A DNA stretch of 48,212 nucleotides from assembly GCA_022792535.1 (NCBI GenBank), contig JAAWBG010000003.1, forward strand, positions 1 through 48,212, read 5' to 3'. Both the position numbers and the translations under genes were made by a program. Source of the DNA: Lachnospiraceae bacterium. GTDB taxonomy: Bacteria > Bacillota > Clostridia > Lachnospirales > Lachnospiraceae. The notes below the pieces were generated by a model. It saw only the letters and a program-made list of their open reading frames with translations. It had not been told where the DNA came from and made no database searches. Every line of letters starts with the position of its first letter. The first letter of the stretch is position 1. Below are positions 17,391 to 26,497 of this stretch, piece after piece.

Positions 17391-18299
17391 TTATTCCTCT
17401 TCTTCCCGATAACCAAAATTTTTAATCAGAAAATCACTGTCCCGCCAATCCTTTTTCACCTTTACCCAAAGCTGCAGATTCACTTTATGTTCTAACATTC
17501 TCTCAATCTCATACCGGGCGTTGCTGCCGATCTTTTTCAGCATACTGCCCCCTTTTCCAATGATAATGCCTTTGTGAGAATCCCGCTCACAGATAATGGT
17601 AGCGTCAATATCCATAATTCCGCCTTTTTTTCGCTCTTTCATTCGTTCAATAGTCACTGCAATGCCATGGGGAATCTCTTCCTCCAGGGCGTGCAGTGAT
17701 TTTTCCCGGATAATCTCCGCCACGATCTGACGCTCCGGCTGGTCCGTGATGGTATCCTCCTCGTAAAACATGGGCCCGTAAGGCAGATACTGAAAGATCA
17801 AGTCTGTCAAGATCTCTGTATTCTCTCCCCGCAGGGCTGACAGGGGAACTACCTCTGCAAAGTCATATTCCTTCCGATAAGTGTCAATATACTTTAGAAT
17901 ATCTTCTTTTTTCACGGTATCTGTCTTATTGATAATCAACAGAACCGGGGTATTGACTTTTTTTAACTTTTCCAGAATGTGGCGTTCCCCCGCTCCAATA
18001 TAGGTGGTGGGCTCCACCAGCCAGAGAATGGCGTCCACATCATGCAGAGTCCGCTCCGCCACATTTACCATATATTCTCCTAGTTTATTTTTAGCCTTGT
18101 GGATTCCCGGCGTATCCAGAAAGACAATCTGCCCTTTTCCCTCTTCTGTATACACGGTCTGAATACGATTTCGGGTAGTCTGTGGTTTCTTGGAAGTAAT
18201 GGCGATTTTTTGGCCGATCAAACGGTTCATCAATGTAGATTTCCCAACATTTGGGCGTCCGATCAAAGTTACAAATCCTGATTTAAGTTCCTGATTCAT
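17391..18299 (-). CDS. era: GTPase Era
   Basis: A 302-residue GTPase with a C-terminal KH domain. Motifs: P-loop GRPNVGKST (about 14-22), DTPGIH, NKTD and the KH signature GKGGSMLKKIG. Era binds the 3' end of 16S rRNA and acts as a 30S assembly checkpoint at the membrane. The ATG at 18299 follows AAGGAG by 5 bases; an upstream Met overlaps the M16C gene and is rejected. Confidence 0.97.
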   Translation of the reverse strand: MNQELKSGFVTLIGRPNVGKSTLMNRLIGQKIAITSKKPQTTRNRIQTVYTEEGKGQIVFLDTPGIHKAKNKLGEYMVNVAERTLHDVDAILWLVEPTTYIGAGERHILEKLKKVNTPVLLIINKTDTVKKEDILKYIDTYRKEYDFAEVVPLSALRGENTEILTDLIFQYLPYGPMFYEEDTITDQPERQIVAEIIREKSLHALEEEIPHGIAVTIERMKERKKGGIMDIDATIICERDSHKGIIIGKGGSMLKKIGSNARYEIERMLEHKVNLQLWVKVKKDWRDSDFLIKNFGYREEEE

Positions 18300-18322
18300 C
18301 CTGTCTCCTTCTGTTTTCTGCT

Positions 18323-21244
18323 TTAGCAAAGGTTTTTCAACTCCTGGAAGAACTCTCTCTCCTCTTTTAGCTTTCTCTCATTTCCGATAACACAGACTGC
18401 ATTCTCCTTTAACGCCGCTCGGATCAATCCTGCAAGATCCCGCATTTCTTCCTGAGTGGCATGTAAGATCTCTTCCCGTTCTTTTTGAAGCATCTCTTCT
18501 GTCACTCCGGTTAAATATGCTGTCGCACTCCGTCCGGTCTTTCCTGCCGGCGTCAGAGGCGCGTCTACTCCGCTGAAAGTTCCGATAATGTACCTTGTCA
18601 TCTCGCTTTCATCTGCCTGGAACTGTTCTAGATATTCTGGTATTTTATCATAAACTTCATTGGTTTTAGTCAAATTTGGGTCCCGGTAAGAAGCAAAATA
18701 GAGATCCCCTCTTCTGGTAAACCCACTCATGCATCCGTAAGCCCCGCCTTTGATCCGCACATTGATCCAGAGATATTCGCAGCCTAACAGCACTTTCAAA
18801 ATCCGAAGCCTTCCTGTGTACGCATAACCTGCCCGCCTAAAATTCCCAGCACGGGCTACATACTGTACCTGAGAAGCATCCATAAATCCTTCATTCTTCT
18901 TTTCCAGAGGAGGCAGGGTTCCCTTTTCCTCCAAAACAGTTTCCGACAGAATCTCTTTCAAAGGCACAATCTCTTTTTCTACTAATTTCATGCCTTCCGG
19001 CTCCGCACCTACGCTGAACATCAGGTTATCTTTTCGGAAAATAAGCCTGATCAGAGATTCCAGTTTCTCGCTGAGCATATCTTTATTCTTGTCAAAATTC
19101 TCCTCCAGCTCTTTGATCAGCTGATAAAATTCAATTCCCTGGGTCATATCTGTATATTTTGCAGTTTCTGAAAAATAAGACATTGCCCGGATGGAAGCAG
19201 TAGAGTGGCCTGACATGCTGAGCCCCATCTGCAGTCTGGATTTCAGCTGAGCCAGAATCTCATACAGCCTCTCCTGTTTACGGAAATTACTCTCTGTGAG
19301 AATTTCCCGTATCAGCTCCATGGCTTTTGGAATCTCATGGTACAGTACTTTTGCCTTGACCTCATATTTCAGCAGGATACTGTCTTTTTCTGCATGGGGA
19401 TAGATCCCAAAATCACTAAAAATACCTCCCGTATGAAGATTGATCTCATTGGCCAATTCCTGAAAACTGTGAGAAGCAGTGTCCACATACCCCAAGACTG
19501 ATTTAAGAAGCCCAAGATAAGGAATCCACTCGCTAGAAAGTTTTCCTGCGTCAAACATCAGACTGAAATAAGCAATGCCATTGGTATCCACATCATGGCA
19601 CAGCATCAGAGTATCCCCGACCCACTGCTCTCGAATATAGAGCTTTTCTCCGGTTTTCTTGATATCACTGCGGGACAGCGTCGGTATTTTCTTCAGATCC
19701 TCCGGGGAAGAAGGTTCTTCCTGATATTGTTTCAGGTGCTGGGTAAAATCTACAATCTCTTTTTTCTCCCTCTCACTGAGGGAATTTTTATAATTTTCCA
19801 ACTGTTCCGCCAGCTTTTTCTCTCTTTCCTCATTGAGGCCATATTGAGGTTCTGCCACAATCACCACCCCATGGGTGTTGTCCAAAAAATATTTCTGAAT
19901 TAACTGTTCAAAATATCCGGTTCCCTTCTCCACCTGGCTTTTTAAAAATTCAATCACTTCCAGTTCCTCTAAATGGAGAAAAGGCTGACTGTCGTCATAG
20001 AGCCAGCTGTCCAGACATTTGATTCCCATCAGCAGCCCTTTGGGATACTGCCCGTAATCTGCTTCCCGATATCGGAATTCAAAGCTGTTGATTCCAGCCA
20101 TCAGAGATTTTTTATTGATCCCCTGCTCTATCTGTTCCTGCAGCGTCTTTCTTATTACTGCTAAAAACTCCTCTTTTTGGGAAAGATTGCTGTTTTTAGC
20201 CATAATGGTAAACAGCGGCTGAAGGCTGTTGCAGTCAAAAGTTGAGATAATATCCTTTCCAATCTTTGCATCCAGCAAAGCCTGTTTCAAAGGCGCTCCC
20301 GGTGCGCTGAGCAATGCATAGTCCAGCACATCAAAAGCCACATATAACGTCTTATCTAAGATCGTATCAATACTCACATTATACGTCAGGTAAGTGTTAT
20401 CTTGAAGGGGTTCTCCGCTGGCTACCGGATAGGGAATCACTTTTTCCTGAATCTCTGTAAAGGGTTCCTGTCTCTTTACCTTAGAATCCACCGGAATCTT
20501 GTCGTATCTGCCAAGATATTCCTGATCCATCCAATTCAGCTTTTCTTCCATGTCCAAGTTTCCATAGAGATAAATATAAGAATTGGCGGGATGGTAATAT
20601 TTCTGGTGAAACGCCAAAAACTGTTCATAAGTCAGATTTGGAATCTCCTCTGGATTTCCGCCGGACTCAAAGGCATAGGATGTATCTGGATACAGGCAAT
20701 TCAAGATCTCTCGCTCCAGCACTCCGTCTGGAGAAGAAAAGGCGCCCTTCATCTCATTGTAAACCACTCCGTTTAAAGTAAGAGGCCCATCCACATCTTC
20801 CATCTCATAATGCCATCCTTCCTGACAAAAGATTTCTTTGTGTTTGTAGATATCAGGGTGAAAAACTGCATCCATATACACTTCAATCAAATTCTGAAAA
20901 TCTTTTTCATGACAGCTTGCCACCGGATAAATGGTTTTATCTGGAAATGTCATTGCATTCAGAAAGGTATTCAGAGAACTTTTCTCTAATTCCACAAAGG
21001 GATCTTTCACCGGATATTTTTCAGATCCGCACAATACAGAATGCTCTAAAATATGAGCCGCCCCTGTACTGTCTAAAGAAGGAGTCCGAAACCCAATATA
21101 AAATACTTTGTTCTCATCTTCATTTGAGATCAGGCTGATTCTTGCCCCGCTTTTTTTATGCCGAAGCAGAAAACCTGTAGATTTGATATCATAAAGCTTC
21201 CTCTCCTCCAATAATTCATATGCTTTGCAATTTTCCAAATTCAT
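18323..21244 (-). CDS. M16C family zinc metalloprotease (PreP-like)
   Basis: A 973-residue protease of full family length, with two homologous halves that form a closed chamber. The inverted zinc motif HILEH is at 64-68 (ligands His64 and His68, catalytic Glu67), and a later acidic stretch NEMKGAFSSPDGVLERE supplies the third ligand. Relatives such as mitochondrial PreP degrade free peptides; bacterial members are thought to clear peptides in the cytoplasm. No signal peptide is seen. It is the first gene of the unit with era, yqzL, recO, a lipoprotein and glyS. Confidence 0.9.
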   Translation of the reverse strand: MNLENCKAYELLEERKLYDIKSTGFLLRHKKSGARISLISNEDENKVFYIGFRTPSLDSTGAAHILEHSVLCGSEKYPVKDPFVELEKSSLNTFLNAMTFPDKTIYPVASCHEKDFQNLIEVYMDAVFHPDIYKHKEIFCQEGWHYEMEDVDGPLTLNGVVYNEMKGAFSSPDGVLEREILNCLYPDTSYAFESGGNPEEIPNLTYEQFLAFHQKYYHPANSYIYLYGNLDMEEKLNWMDQEYLGRYDKIPVDSKVKRQEPFTEIQEKVIPYPVASGEPLQDNTYLTYNVSIDTILDKTLYVAFDVLDYALLSAPGAPLKQALLDAKIGKDIISTFDCNSLQPLFTIMAKNSNLSQKEEFLAVIRKTLQEQIEQGINKKSLMAGINSFEFRYREADYGQYPKGLLMGIKCLDSWLYDDSQPFLHLEELEVIEFLKSQVEKGTGYFEQLIQKYFLDNTHGVVIVAEPQYGLNEEREKKLAEQLENYKNSLSEREKKEIVDFTQHLKQYQEEPSSPEDLKKIPTLSRSDIKKTGEKLYIREQWVGDTLMLCHDVDTNGIAYFSLMFDAGKLSSEWIPYLGLLKSVLGYVDTASHSFQELANEINLHTGGIFSDFGIYPHAEKDSILLKYEVKAKVLYHEIPKAMELIREILTESNFRKQERLYEILAQLKSRLQMGLSMSGHSTASIRAMSYFSETAKYTDMTQGIEFYQLIKELEENFDKNKDMLSEKLESLIRLIFRKDNLMFSVGAEPEGMKLVEKEIVPLKEILSETVLEEKGTLPPLEKKNEGFMDASQVQYVARAGNFRRAGYAYTGRLRILKVLLGCEYLWINVRIKGGAYGCMSGFTRRGDLYFASYRDPNLTKTNEVYDKIPEYLEQFQADESEMTRYIIGTFSGVDAPLTPAGKTGRSATAYLTGVTEEMLQKEREEILHATQEEMRDLAGLIRAALKENAVCVIGNERKLKEEREFFQELKNLC

Positions 21245-21293
21245 TCTCTGTGTTCCTTTCTGTCAATTGTTGAAATATTGATATGCCGATTTT

Positions 21294-21382
21294 GTTCTGG
21301 ACGCCAAGGGGGCCGTACAGCTGCATCTTTTTCTCCGCCTGCGGCGGACCGCTCCCATGGTTCATTTCCTTTTCGCCGCAGT
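21294..21382. repeat. Foldback element 3, sharing a 44-bp core with element 4
   Basis: The core 21337-21380, read on the minus strand, matches 35894-35937 on the plus strand at 42 of 44 positions. It contains an imperfect stem TGCGGCGAA / TCCGCCGCA. The flank GTTCTGGACGCCAAGG resembles the end motif of elements 1 and 4 (ATTAGGACGTCAAAAG) more loosely. It lies between the M16C gene and a 25-bp hairpin, in the 281-base gap before the cold shock gene. Confidence 0.75.
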
Positions 21383-21388
21383 GCGACA

Positions 21389-21446
21389 AGTCTTTTTTAT
21401 CTTAATAGGAAATTCCTTCGGATTTCCTATTAAGATAAAAAAGACT
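21389..21446. terminator. Perfect 25-bp hairpin between the cold shock and M16C genes
   Basis: Arms 21389-21413 and 21422-21446 are perfectly complementary, with the loop TCCTTCGG. Each arm carries a run of six T or A at its outer end, so it could stop transcription both ways. It partly overlaps the terminator of the cold shock gene. Confidence 0.65.
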
Positions 21447-21467
21447 GCCCAAAAAAGGCAGCCCTTA
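21435..21467 (-). terminator. Rho-independent terminator of the cold shock gene
   Basis: On the minus strand a 7-bp stem GGCTGCC / GGCAGTC is followed by TTTTTTATC. It lies about 60 bases past the cold shock stop codon and blends into the following 25-bp hairpin. Confidence 0.7.
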
Positions 21468-21525
21468 AGGATAGTAAGCATCCTGCGTACATGCAGTGTC
21501 CTTCCACAAATGATTACTGGAAGTC

Positions 21526-21729
21526 TTAAGCAAGACGCGCAACATTGGAAGCCTGGGGGCCCTTTTCTCCCTGTGTCACTTCAAATTCTACTGCCTCGCC
21601 ATCCTTCAATTCCTTGAATCCGTCCATATTTAATGCGGAAAAATGTACGAAAATATCATTGCCTTCTGCATCTGAAATAAATCCATATCCTTTTTTCGCA
21701 TTAAACCATTTCACTGTTCCTTGTTGCAT
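21526..21729 (-). CDS. Cold shock protein, CspA family
   Basis: A 67-residue single cold-shock domain. RNP1 is KGYGFI and RNP2 is [21 protein letters not shown] and GPQASNV are canonical. It binds single-stranded RNA and DNA and acts as an RNA chaperone. The ATG at 21729 follows AGGAGG by 8 bases. The leader is only about 50 bases, shorter than the E. coli cspA thermosensor leader. It has its own promoter and terminator. Confidence 0.96.
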   Translation of the reverse strand: MQQGTVKWFNAKKGYGFISDAEGNDIFVHFSALNMDGFKELKDGEAVEFEVTQGEKGPQASNVARLA

Positions 21730-21789
21730 AAAAATTTCCTCCTGAATCCATTTCAATTTCCTTCTGGCTATATAAAAGCCACGTACAAA

Positions 21790-21818
21790 AGATTACCATA
21801 TTCTGTCAAAATTGTCAA
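21790..21818 (-). promoter_or_regulatory. Promoter of the cold shock gene
   Basis: TTGACA (21818-21813) and TAATCT (21795-21790) are spaced by 17 bases on the minus strand. The -35 box directly abuts the stop codon of the upstream mechanosensitive channel gene. Confidence 0.65.
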
Positions 21819-22748
21819 TCATTCGTTCTTTTTCAAGGAAACAGTAAGCTGATGATAGGGAATCTCAATCTGGTTTGCATCAAAGATTTCTTTGATCTGT
21901 TCTGTCAGGCGCCATTTCGCTTTCCAGTAATCCTCTGCCGCTACCCAGACACGGCAGCCTAGTTTCACACTGCTGTCTTCTAATGCCTCCACAAAGACTA
22001 AAATCTCTTCTTCCTGGCACCTGCTCTTTTCTGCAAGAAGCATGTCCATCAAAAGTTCCTTCGCTTTCCTGACGTCTGCCTCGTAGGAAATTCCCACATA
22101 CAGATCAATCCGCCTGCGTTCCTGCTGGGTCACATTGGTCAGACTGGAATTGGCAAGGGTCCCATTGGGAATTACTACCGTCTTATTATCCGCCGTCATC
22201 AGTTTCGTATAAAAAATCATGATCTCTGAGACAACGCCTTCATTGCCATGGGTATCTTCTCTAATATAGTCCCCAACTTTAAAAGGTTTAAACAATAAAA
22301 TCAATACGCCGCCGGCAAAATTAGAAAGGCTTCCCTGTAATGCAAGGCCCAATGTCAGACCTGCCGATCCTAAAACAGCCACCACCGACGCGGTTTCCAC
22401 TCCAAGCTGATTTACCACTGCAATTGTCAGAATCAAATAGAGAATGATCTTTGCAAAGGAATCCAGGAATTGTTTTACTCCCTCATCCACATTGGCCCGC
22501 TCCAAGGTTCTTCTCAATATTTTCCGCATCCATTTGATAATTCTCTTCCCGATAAAGTAAATCAGTAAGGCTATGACTACACGCACCGCAAAATCTACCA
22601 AACCAGGAACCATATCTTCCAGATATCCTTTCAGCACTCCCGGCTTCGCCATCTTCTCCAATTCTTCCAATTCCGCCAGATTATCTGTAACATTTTCTGC
22701 CACATATTTTCCCTGTGCCAAAAGATTTGTCAAGATCCTCATAAACAT
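21819..22748 (-). CDS. MscS family mechanosensitive ion channel
   Basis: A 309-residue small-conductance channel. An N-terminal soluble stretch is followed by three membrane helices (about 50-70, 90-112 and 115-145). The last is the glycine/alanine-rich pore helix SVVAVLGSAGLTLGLALQGSLSNFAGG, then the beta domain with FKPFKVGDYI and a C-terminal alpha-beta domain. It releases solutes on hypo-osmotic shock. Start: ATG after AAGGGAG. It is divergent from the tandem HD-domain gene; a weak -10 (TATACT, 22771-22766) is its best promoter candidate. Confidence 0.92.
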   Translation of the reverse strand: MFMRILTNLLAQGKYVAENVTDNLAELEELEKMAKPGVLKGYLEDMVPGLVDFAVRVVIALLIYFIGKRIIKWMRKILRRTLERANVDEGVKQFLDSFAKIILYLILTIAVVNQLGVETASVVAVLGSAGLTLGLALQGSLSNFAGGVLILLFKPFKVGDYIREDTHGNEGVVSEIMIFYTKLMTADNKTVVIPNGTLANSSLTNVTQQERRRIDLYVGISYEADVRKAKELLMDMLLAEKSRCQEEEILVFVEALEDSSVKLGCRVWVAAEDYWKAKWRLTEQIKEIFDANQIEIPYHQLTVSLKKNE

Positions 22749-22789
22749 TTTTTCTCCCTTATTCTAGTATATCTATGCCCATAGCCGCA

Positions 22790-22818
22790 TTGACACTTGA
22801 CCCAAAATTCACTATAAT
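22790..22818 (+). promoter_or_regulatory. Perfect-consensus SigA promoter for the tandem HD-domain gene
   Basis: TTGACA (22790-22795), 17 bases, TATAAT (22813-22818): an exact match to the housekeeping consensus. A 14-base palindrome ACTATAATTATAGT overlies the -10 box and could be a regulator site or chance. Confidence 0.75.
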
Positions 22819-22879
22819 TATAGTATAATATTTCTGATACAAAGGCAAATAAATTTTACAGGAATTGGGGGTAATGCAC

Positions 22880-24184
22880 ATGAGTAGTTCACAACAAATT
22901 AATATTGTGGATGTTATCTGCCGGTCTTTTTGGCATATCAATCCGCTTTTAATCAATCATGGCCAGCGTGTTTCCTATATCTTAATGAAAATGCTGGCAG
23001 ATACCACTTACTATACCAAACAGGAAAAACTGGATATTTTTATGCTGGGACTGCTTCACGACATCGGTGCATACAAAGAGGAAGAAATTGATTCCATGCT
23101 GAGTTTTGACGCTGAGGATTCCGCTGAAAGTTCTATGGAACATTCTGTCTTCGGCTATCTTCTTTTTCAGCAGTTTTCCCCTCTGTCCCAATATGCCGAC
23201 GTTATTTTATATCATCATGACTGCAACGCCCAATATTATCCCGTTCCTATTGGAAATTATCATCGAGACATTGCAAGACTTATTTATCTGGCAGACCGGA
23301 TTGATATCTTTTGTCTGTTAAAAGACTCGGACAATCTGGATACCTTTCTGGACCAGTACGATGGTACGGTATTTTCTTCTTCGGACATCCGCTGGTTCCG
23401 GCAGGCCAATGAAAAATATCATATTTTAGATCACATACATTCTGGAGATTATCAACAGGAAGTACAGGATTATACTCATGAATATATTATTCTATCTGAA
23501 TCCCAGATACATGATTACCTTATGACGTTTATTTTTTCAGTAGATTTTCGAAACGAATATACCGCCCTTCACACCAGCTACGCCCTTCACCTAAGTGAAA
23601 ATTTTGTAAACACGCTGCATCTGTCTTCTGCCCCCTGGCAGACCATACAGTTAGCAGTATTGCTGCATAATATTGGAAAAATTTCCATTTTTTCTCCCCT
23701 GAAAAGTACTGCAGATTACGACCATTATCTGACAGAATTGTATCAGGGCTCTACACTTACCGTCACCAAAGAAATTTTAACAGACGCAGTGGATCCACAG
23801 ATCATCAATATCATAGAAGAGTCTTCTCTTCTTTTAAAATACTGGTCCAACAACACGCCCATCTCTTTTACGCCTTTACCTGCTTCGGAGATTGTAGCCC
23901 TTTCTTATTTGTCAAGCAATATTTTAACCCAAGAGCTGGACGCTTCTCTTTTATGCCACGAAAAACTTATGGATTTTTTAAAGATGAAATACCATAACTG
24001 CAAAATGGACAATATCATCTTACTGGCTTTAGGAAGACATTTTCCAGAGATTATCAAAAAAACACAGACTTCCTGCAGGTCAATCTCCCAAATTTATCAA
24101 CATATGGAAGAGGAAAATCATCATTTGAATACCATATTGCGTCATTATAACCACTATAATGGCAAATATCATCATCTAGTTTAA
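22880..24184 (+). CDS. Degenerate tandem HD-domain protein (HD-GYP-like)
   Basis: A 434-residue cytoplasmic protein with two HD-like modules. Module 1 (about 20-140) keeps His60-Asp61 in GLLHDIGAY and HH at 112-113, but the GYP signature reads HHDCNAQYYP. Module 2 (about 225-400) has LLHNIGK, with Asn264 in place of the metal-binding Asp, so it is probably not catalytic. The protein may bind a nucleotide or act as a scaffold; phosphodiesterase activity is uncertain. The ATG at 22880 lies 8 bases after GGGGG; an upstream TTG lies on the ribosome site and an ATG at 22874 is too close to it. Confidence 0.7.
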   Translation: MSSSQQINIVDVICRSFWHINPLLINHGQRVSYILMKMLADTTYYTKQEKLDIFMLGLLHDIGAYKEEEIDSMLSFDAEDSAESSMEHSVFGYLLFQQFSPLSQYADVILYHHDCNAQYYPVPIGNYHRDIARLIYLADRIDIFCLLKDSDNLDTFLDQYDGTVFSSSDIRWFRQANEKYHILDHIHSGDYQQEVQDYTHEYIILSESQIHDYLMTFIFSVDFRNEYTALHTSYALHLSENFVNTLHLSSAPWQTIQLAVLLHNIGKISIFSPLKSTADYDHYLTELYQGSTLTVTKEILTDAVDPQIINIIEESSLLLKYWSNNTPISFTPLPASEIVALSYLSSNILTQELDASLLCHEKLMDFLKMKYHNCKMDNIILLALGRHFPEIIKKTQTSCRSISQIYQHMEEENHHLNTILRHYNHYNGKYHHLV

Positions 24185-24199
24185 AACTTTTAACAGCAA

Positions 24200-24239
24200 A
24201 TCCCCTCATACAGACTCTATGTACGCTGTATGAGGGGAT
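24200..24239. terminator. Bidirectional hairpin between the HD gene and serA
   Basis: Arms ATCCCCTCATACAG (24200-24213) and its exact complement (24226-24239) enclose a 12-base loop. It sits between convergent genes and probably ends both transcripts. T-tracts are short on both sides. Confidence 0.7.
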
Positions 24240-24252
24240 ATCTTCTGTATCT

Positions 24253-25416
24253 TTATTTAATTACTCTTACGTTCAAGACACCTTCAATCTCTTTTAACTG
24301 CTGAATTGCTGCTTCTGTGACTGGAGAGTCAATATCCAGCAGAGAATAAGCATAATTTCCACGGCTCTTATTGGTCATATCTGAAATATTGATATTATTA
24401 TTTCCCATAACCGCCGTATATTTTCCGATAATTCCCTTTAAGTTCCGGTGAAGCACCGCTACACGTCCTGCGCCGCCGCAGACTCCCATATCACAATTGG
24501 GGAAATTCACAGAATTACGGATATTTCCGTTTTCCAGGTATTCTTTTAATTCTTCTACCGCCATCACTGCACAGTTGTCCTCGGATTCCTCTGTAGACGC
24601 GCCAAGATGAGGAATCACAATACAGCCTTCTTTTCCTGCTGTGGTACTGTTTGGAAAATCTGAAACATATTTTTTCACTTTTCCTTCCTGAATGGCCTCT
24701 AAGATATCTTCTTCATTTACCAGCAGATCTCTTGCAAAGTTTAAAATCACAACGCCTTCTTTCATCTGTGCAAATGCTTCTTTATTCAGCATTTTTTTCG
24801 TATCGTCTAAAAGAGGAACATGAATCGTAATGTAGTCGCACTCCTGATAAATATCTTCCACATTATTGATGTGTTTTACACTTCGAGACAGATTCCATGC
24901 TGCATTTACTGAGATAAAGGGATCGTAACCATAGACTTCCATTCCAAGATGGGTGGCGGCATTTGCCACTTTTACCCCAATAGCTCCTAACCCGATCACT
25001 CCTAATTTTTTCCCTGAAATCTCACATCCTGCAAAGGCTTTTTTTGCTTTTTCTGCGTCTTTTCCTACATTTTCATTTTCTTTGTTTTCCAATACCCAAT
25101 TAATTCCCCCTGTAATATCACGGGATGCAAGCAGCATTCCTGCAAACACCAGTTCTTTTACGCCATTGGCATTGGCTCCAGGGGTATTGAATACCACAAT
25201 CCCCTGTTCTGCACATTTTTCCAAGGGAATATTATTCACTCCTGCTCCGGCTCTGGCTACCGCACAAAGCCCCTTTGGCAGCTCCATCTCATGCATGGCT
25301 GCGCTCCGCACCAAAATAGCCTGAGCTTCGTTGATATCCTCTGTCTTTTTATAATCCTGGCTGAACAGTTCCAGACCCACGTTTGCAATGGGATTTAAGC
25401 AATGATATTGGAACAT
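24253..25416 (-). CDS. serA: D-3-phosphoglycerate dehydrogenase
   Basis: A 387-residue dehydrogenase that commits 3-phosphoglycerate to serine synthesis. The catalytic domain contains the Rossmann motif GLGAIGVKVANAATHLG, ARAGAGVNNIP near the substrate site and the HLGAST segment with the catalytic His. A C-terminal ACT domain (about 315-387) suggests serine feedback. It is shorter than the E. coli enzyme, as in many Clostridia. The ATG lies 1 base past the serC stop, with its ribosome site GAGGAG inside serC, so the two are translationally coupled. Confidence 0.94.
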   Translation of the reverse strand: MFQYHCLNPIANVGLELFSQDYKKTEDINEAQAILVRSAAMHEMELPKGLCAVARAGAGVNNIPLEKCAEQGIVVFNTPGANANGVKELVFAGMLLASRDITGGINWVLENKENENVGKDAEKAKKAFAGCEISGKKLGVIGLGAIGVKVANAATHLGMEVYGYDPFISVNAAWNLSRSVKHINNVEDIYQECDYITIHVPLLDDTKKMLNKEAFAQMKEGVVILNFARDLLVNEEDILEAIQEGKVKKYVSDFPNSTTAGKEGCIVIPHLGASTEESEDNCAVMAVEELKEYLENGNIRNSVNFPNCDMGVCGGAGRVAVLHRNLKGIIGKYTAVMGNNNINISDMTNKSRGNYAYSLLDIDSPVTEAAIQQLKEIEGVLNVRVIK

Positions 25417-25417
25417 C

Positions 25418-26497
25418 TTAATTCTCCTCTTCAAATTTTTTCATAAATGCTACTAATTTTTCCACGCCTTCTTTGGGCATTGCATTGTAAATGCTGGCAC
25501 GCATGCCGCCTACGGTTCTGTGGCCTTTCAAGTTTACAAATCCGGCTGCTTCTGCTTCTTTGACAAATTTTGCATCCAGATCTTTATCTCCTGTCACAAA
25601 AGGCACGTTCATCAGAGAACGGTCTTCCTTCCGTACCGTTCCCTGGAACATTTTGCTCTGATCCAAGAAATCATATAAAATTTTCGCTTTTTCCTCATTA
25701 TGCTGCTTCATAGCTTCCAAACCGCCCATTTTCTTCAGCCATTGGAATACTTTACCGCATACATAGATCCCATAAGCAGGAGGTGTATTGTAAAGGGAGT
25801 CTGCGTCTGCATGGGTTTTATATTTTAACATGGTAGGCGTTCCTGGCAGCGTATCCTCTGTGATCAGATCTTCTCGAATAATTACAATCACTACGCCGGC
25901 CGGCCCGATATTCTTCTGAACGCCGCCATAGATAATTCCGTATTTTGACACATCTACCGGCTCAGATAAGAAACAGGAAGATACGTCTGCTACTAATGTA
26001 TGCCCTTTGGTGTTGGGCAGTGTCTTATATTTGGTTCCATAGATGGTATTGTTTTCACAGATATAAACATAATCTGCATCTTCTGGAATATCCAGATCAG
26101 AGCAGTCTGGAATATAGGAAAAAGTCTCATCCTCGGAAGAAGCCACTTTCACTGCCTCCCCATAATTCTGAGCTTCCTGATAAGCTTTCTTAGCCCACTG
26201 CCCCGTTACGATATAAGCAGCTTTTTTGTTTTTCATCAGATTCATAGGAATCATGGCAAACTGCTGGGAAGCTCCGCCCTGTAAAAACAATACTTTATAG
26301 TGATCCGGAATCTGCATCAATTCCCGCAGATCTGCCTCCGCCGCTTTTATAATACTGTCATACACTTTGGAGCGGTGGCTCATCTCCATCACGGACATTC
26401 CGCTTCCCTTGTAATCCAGCATTTCCTCTGCTGCCTCCCGCAAAACCTCTTCCGGCAGAACTGCCGGACCTGCTGAAAAATTATAAACTCTACTCAT
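25418..26497 (-). CDS. serC: Phosphoserine aminotransferase
   Basis: A 359-residue PLP enzyme that converts 3-phosphohydroxypyruvate and glutamate to phosphoserine. It starts VYNFSAGPAVLPEEVL; the PLP lysine is Lys195 in YGGVQKNIGPAG, and FLQGGASQQFAMIP binds cofactor. It overlaps the end of ilvB by 8 bases. The phosphatase SerB is not in the window. Confidence 0.96.
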   Translation of the reverse strand: MSRVYNFSAGPAVLPEEVLREAAEEMLDYKGSGMSVMEMSHRSKVYDSIIKAAEADLRELMQIPDHYKVLFLQGGASQQFAMIPMNLMKNKKAAYIVTGQWAKKAYQEAQNYGEAVKVASSEDETFSYIPDCSDLDIPEDADYVYICENNTIYGTKYKTLPNTKGHTLVADVSSCFLSEPVDVSKYGIIYGGVQKNIGPAGVVIVIIREDLITEDTLPGTPTMLKYKTHADADSLYNTPPAYGIYVCGKVFQWLKKMGGLEAMKQHNEEKAKILYDFLDQSKMFQGTVRKEDRSLMNVPFVTGDKDLDAKFVKEAEAAGFVNLKGHRTVGGMRASIYNAMPKEGVEKLVAFMKKFEEEN

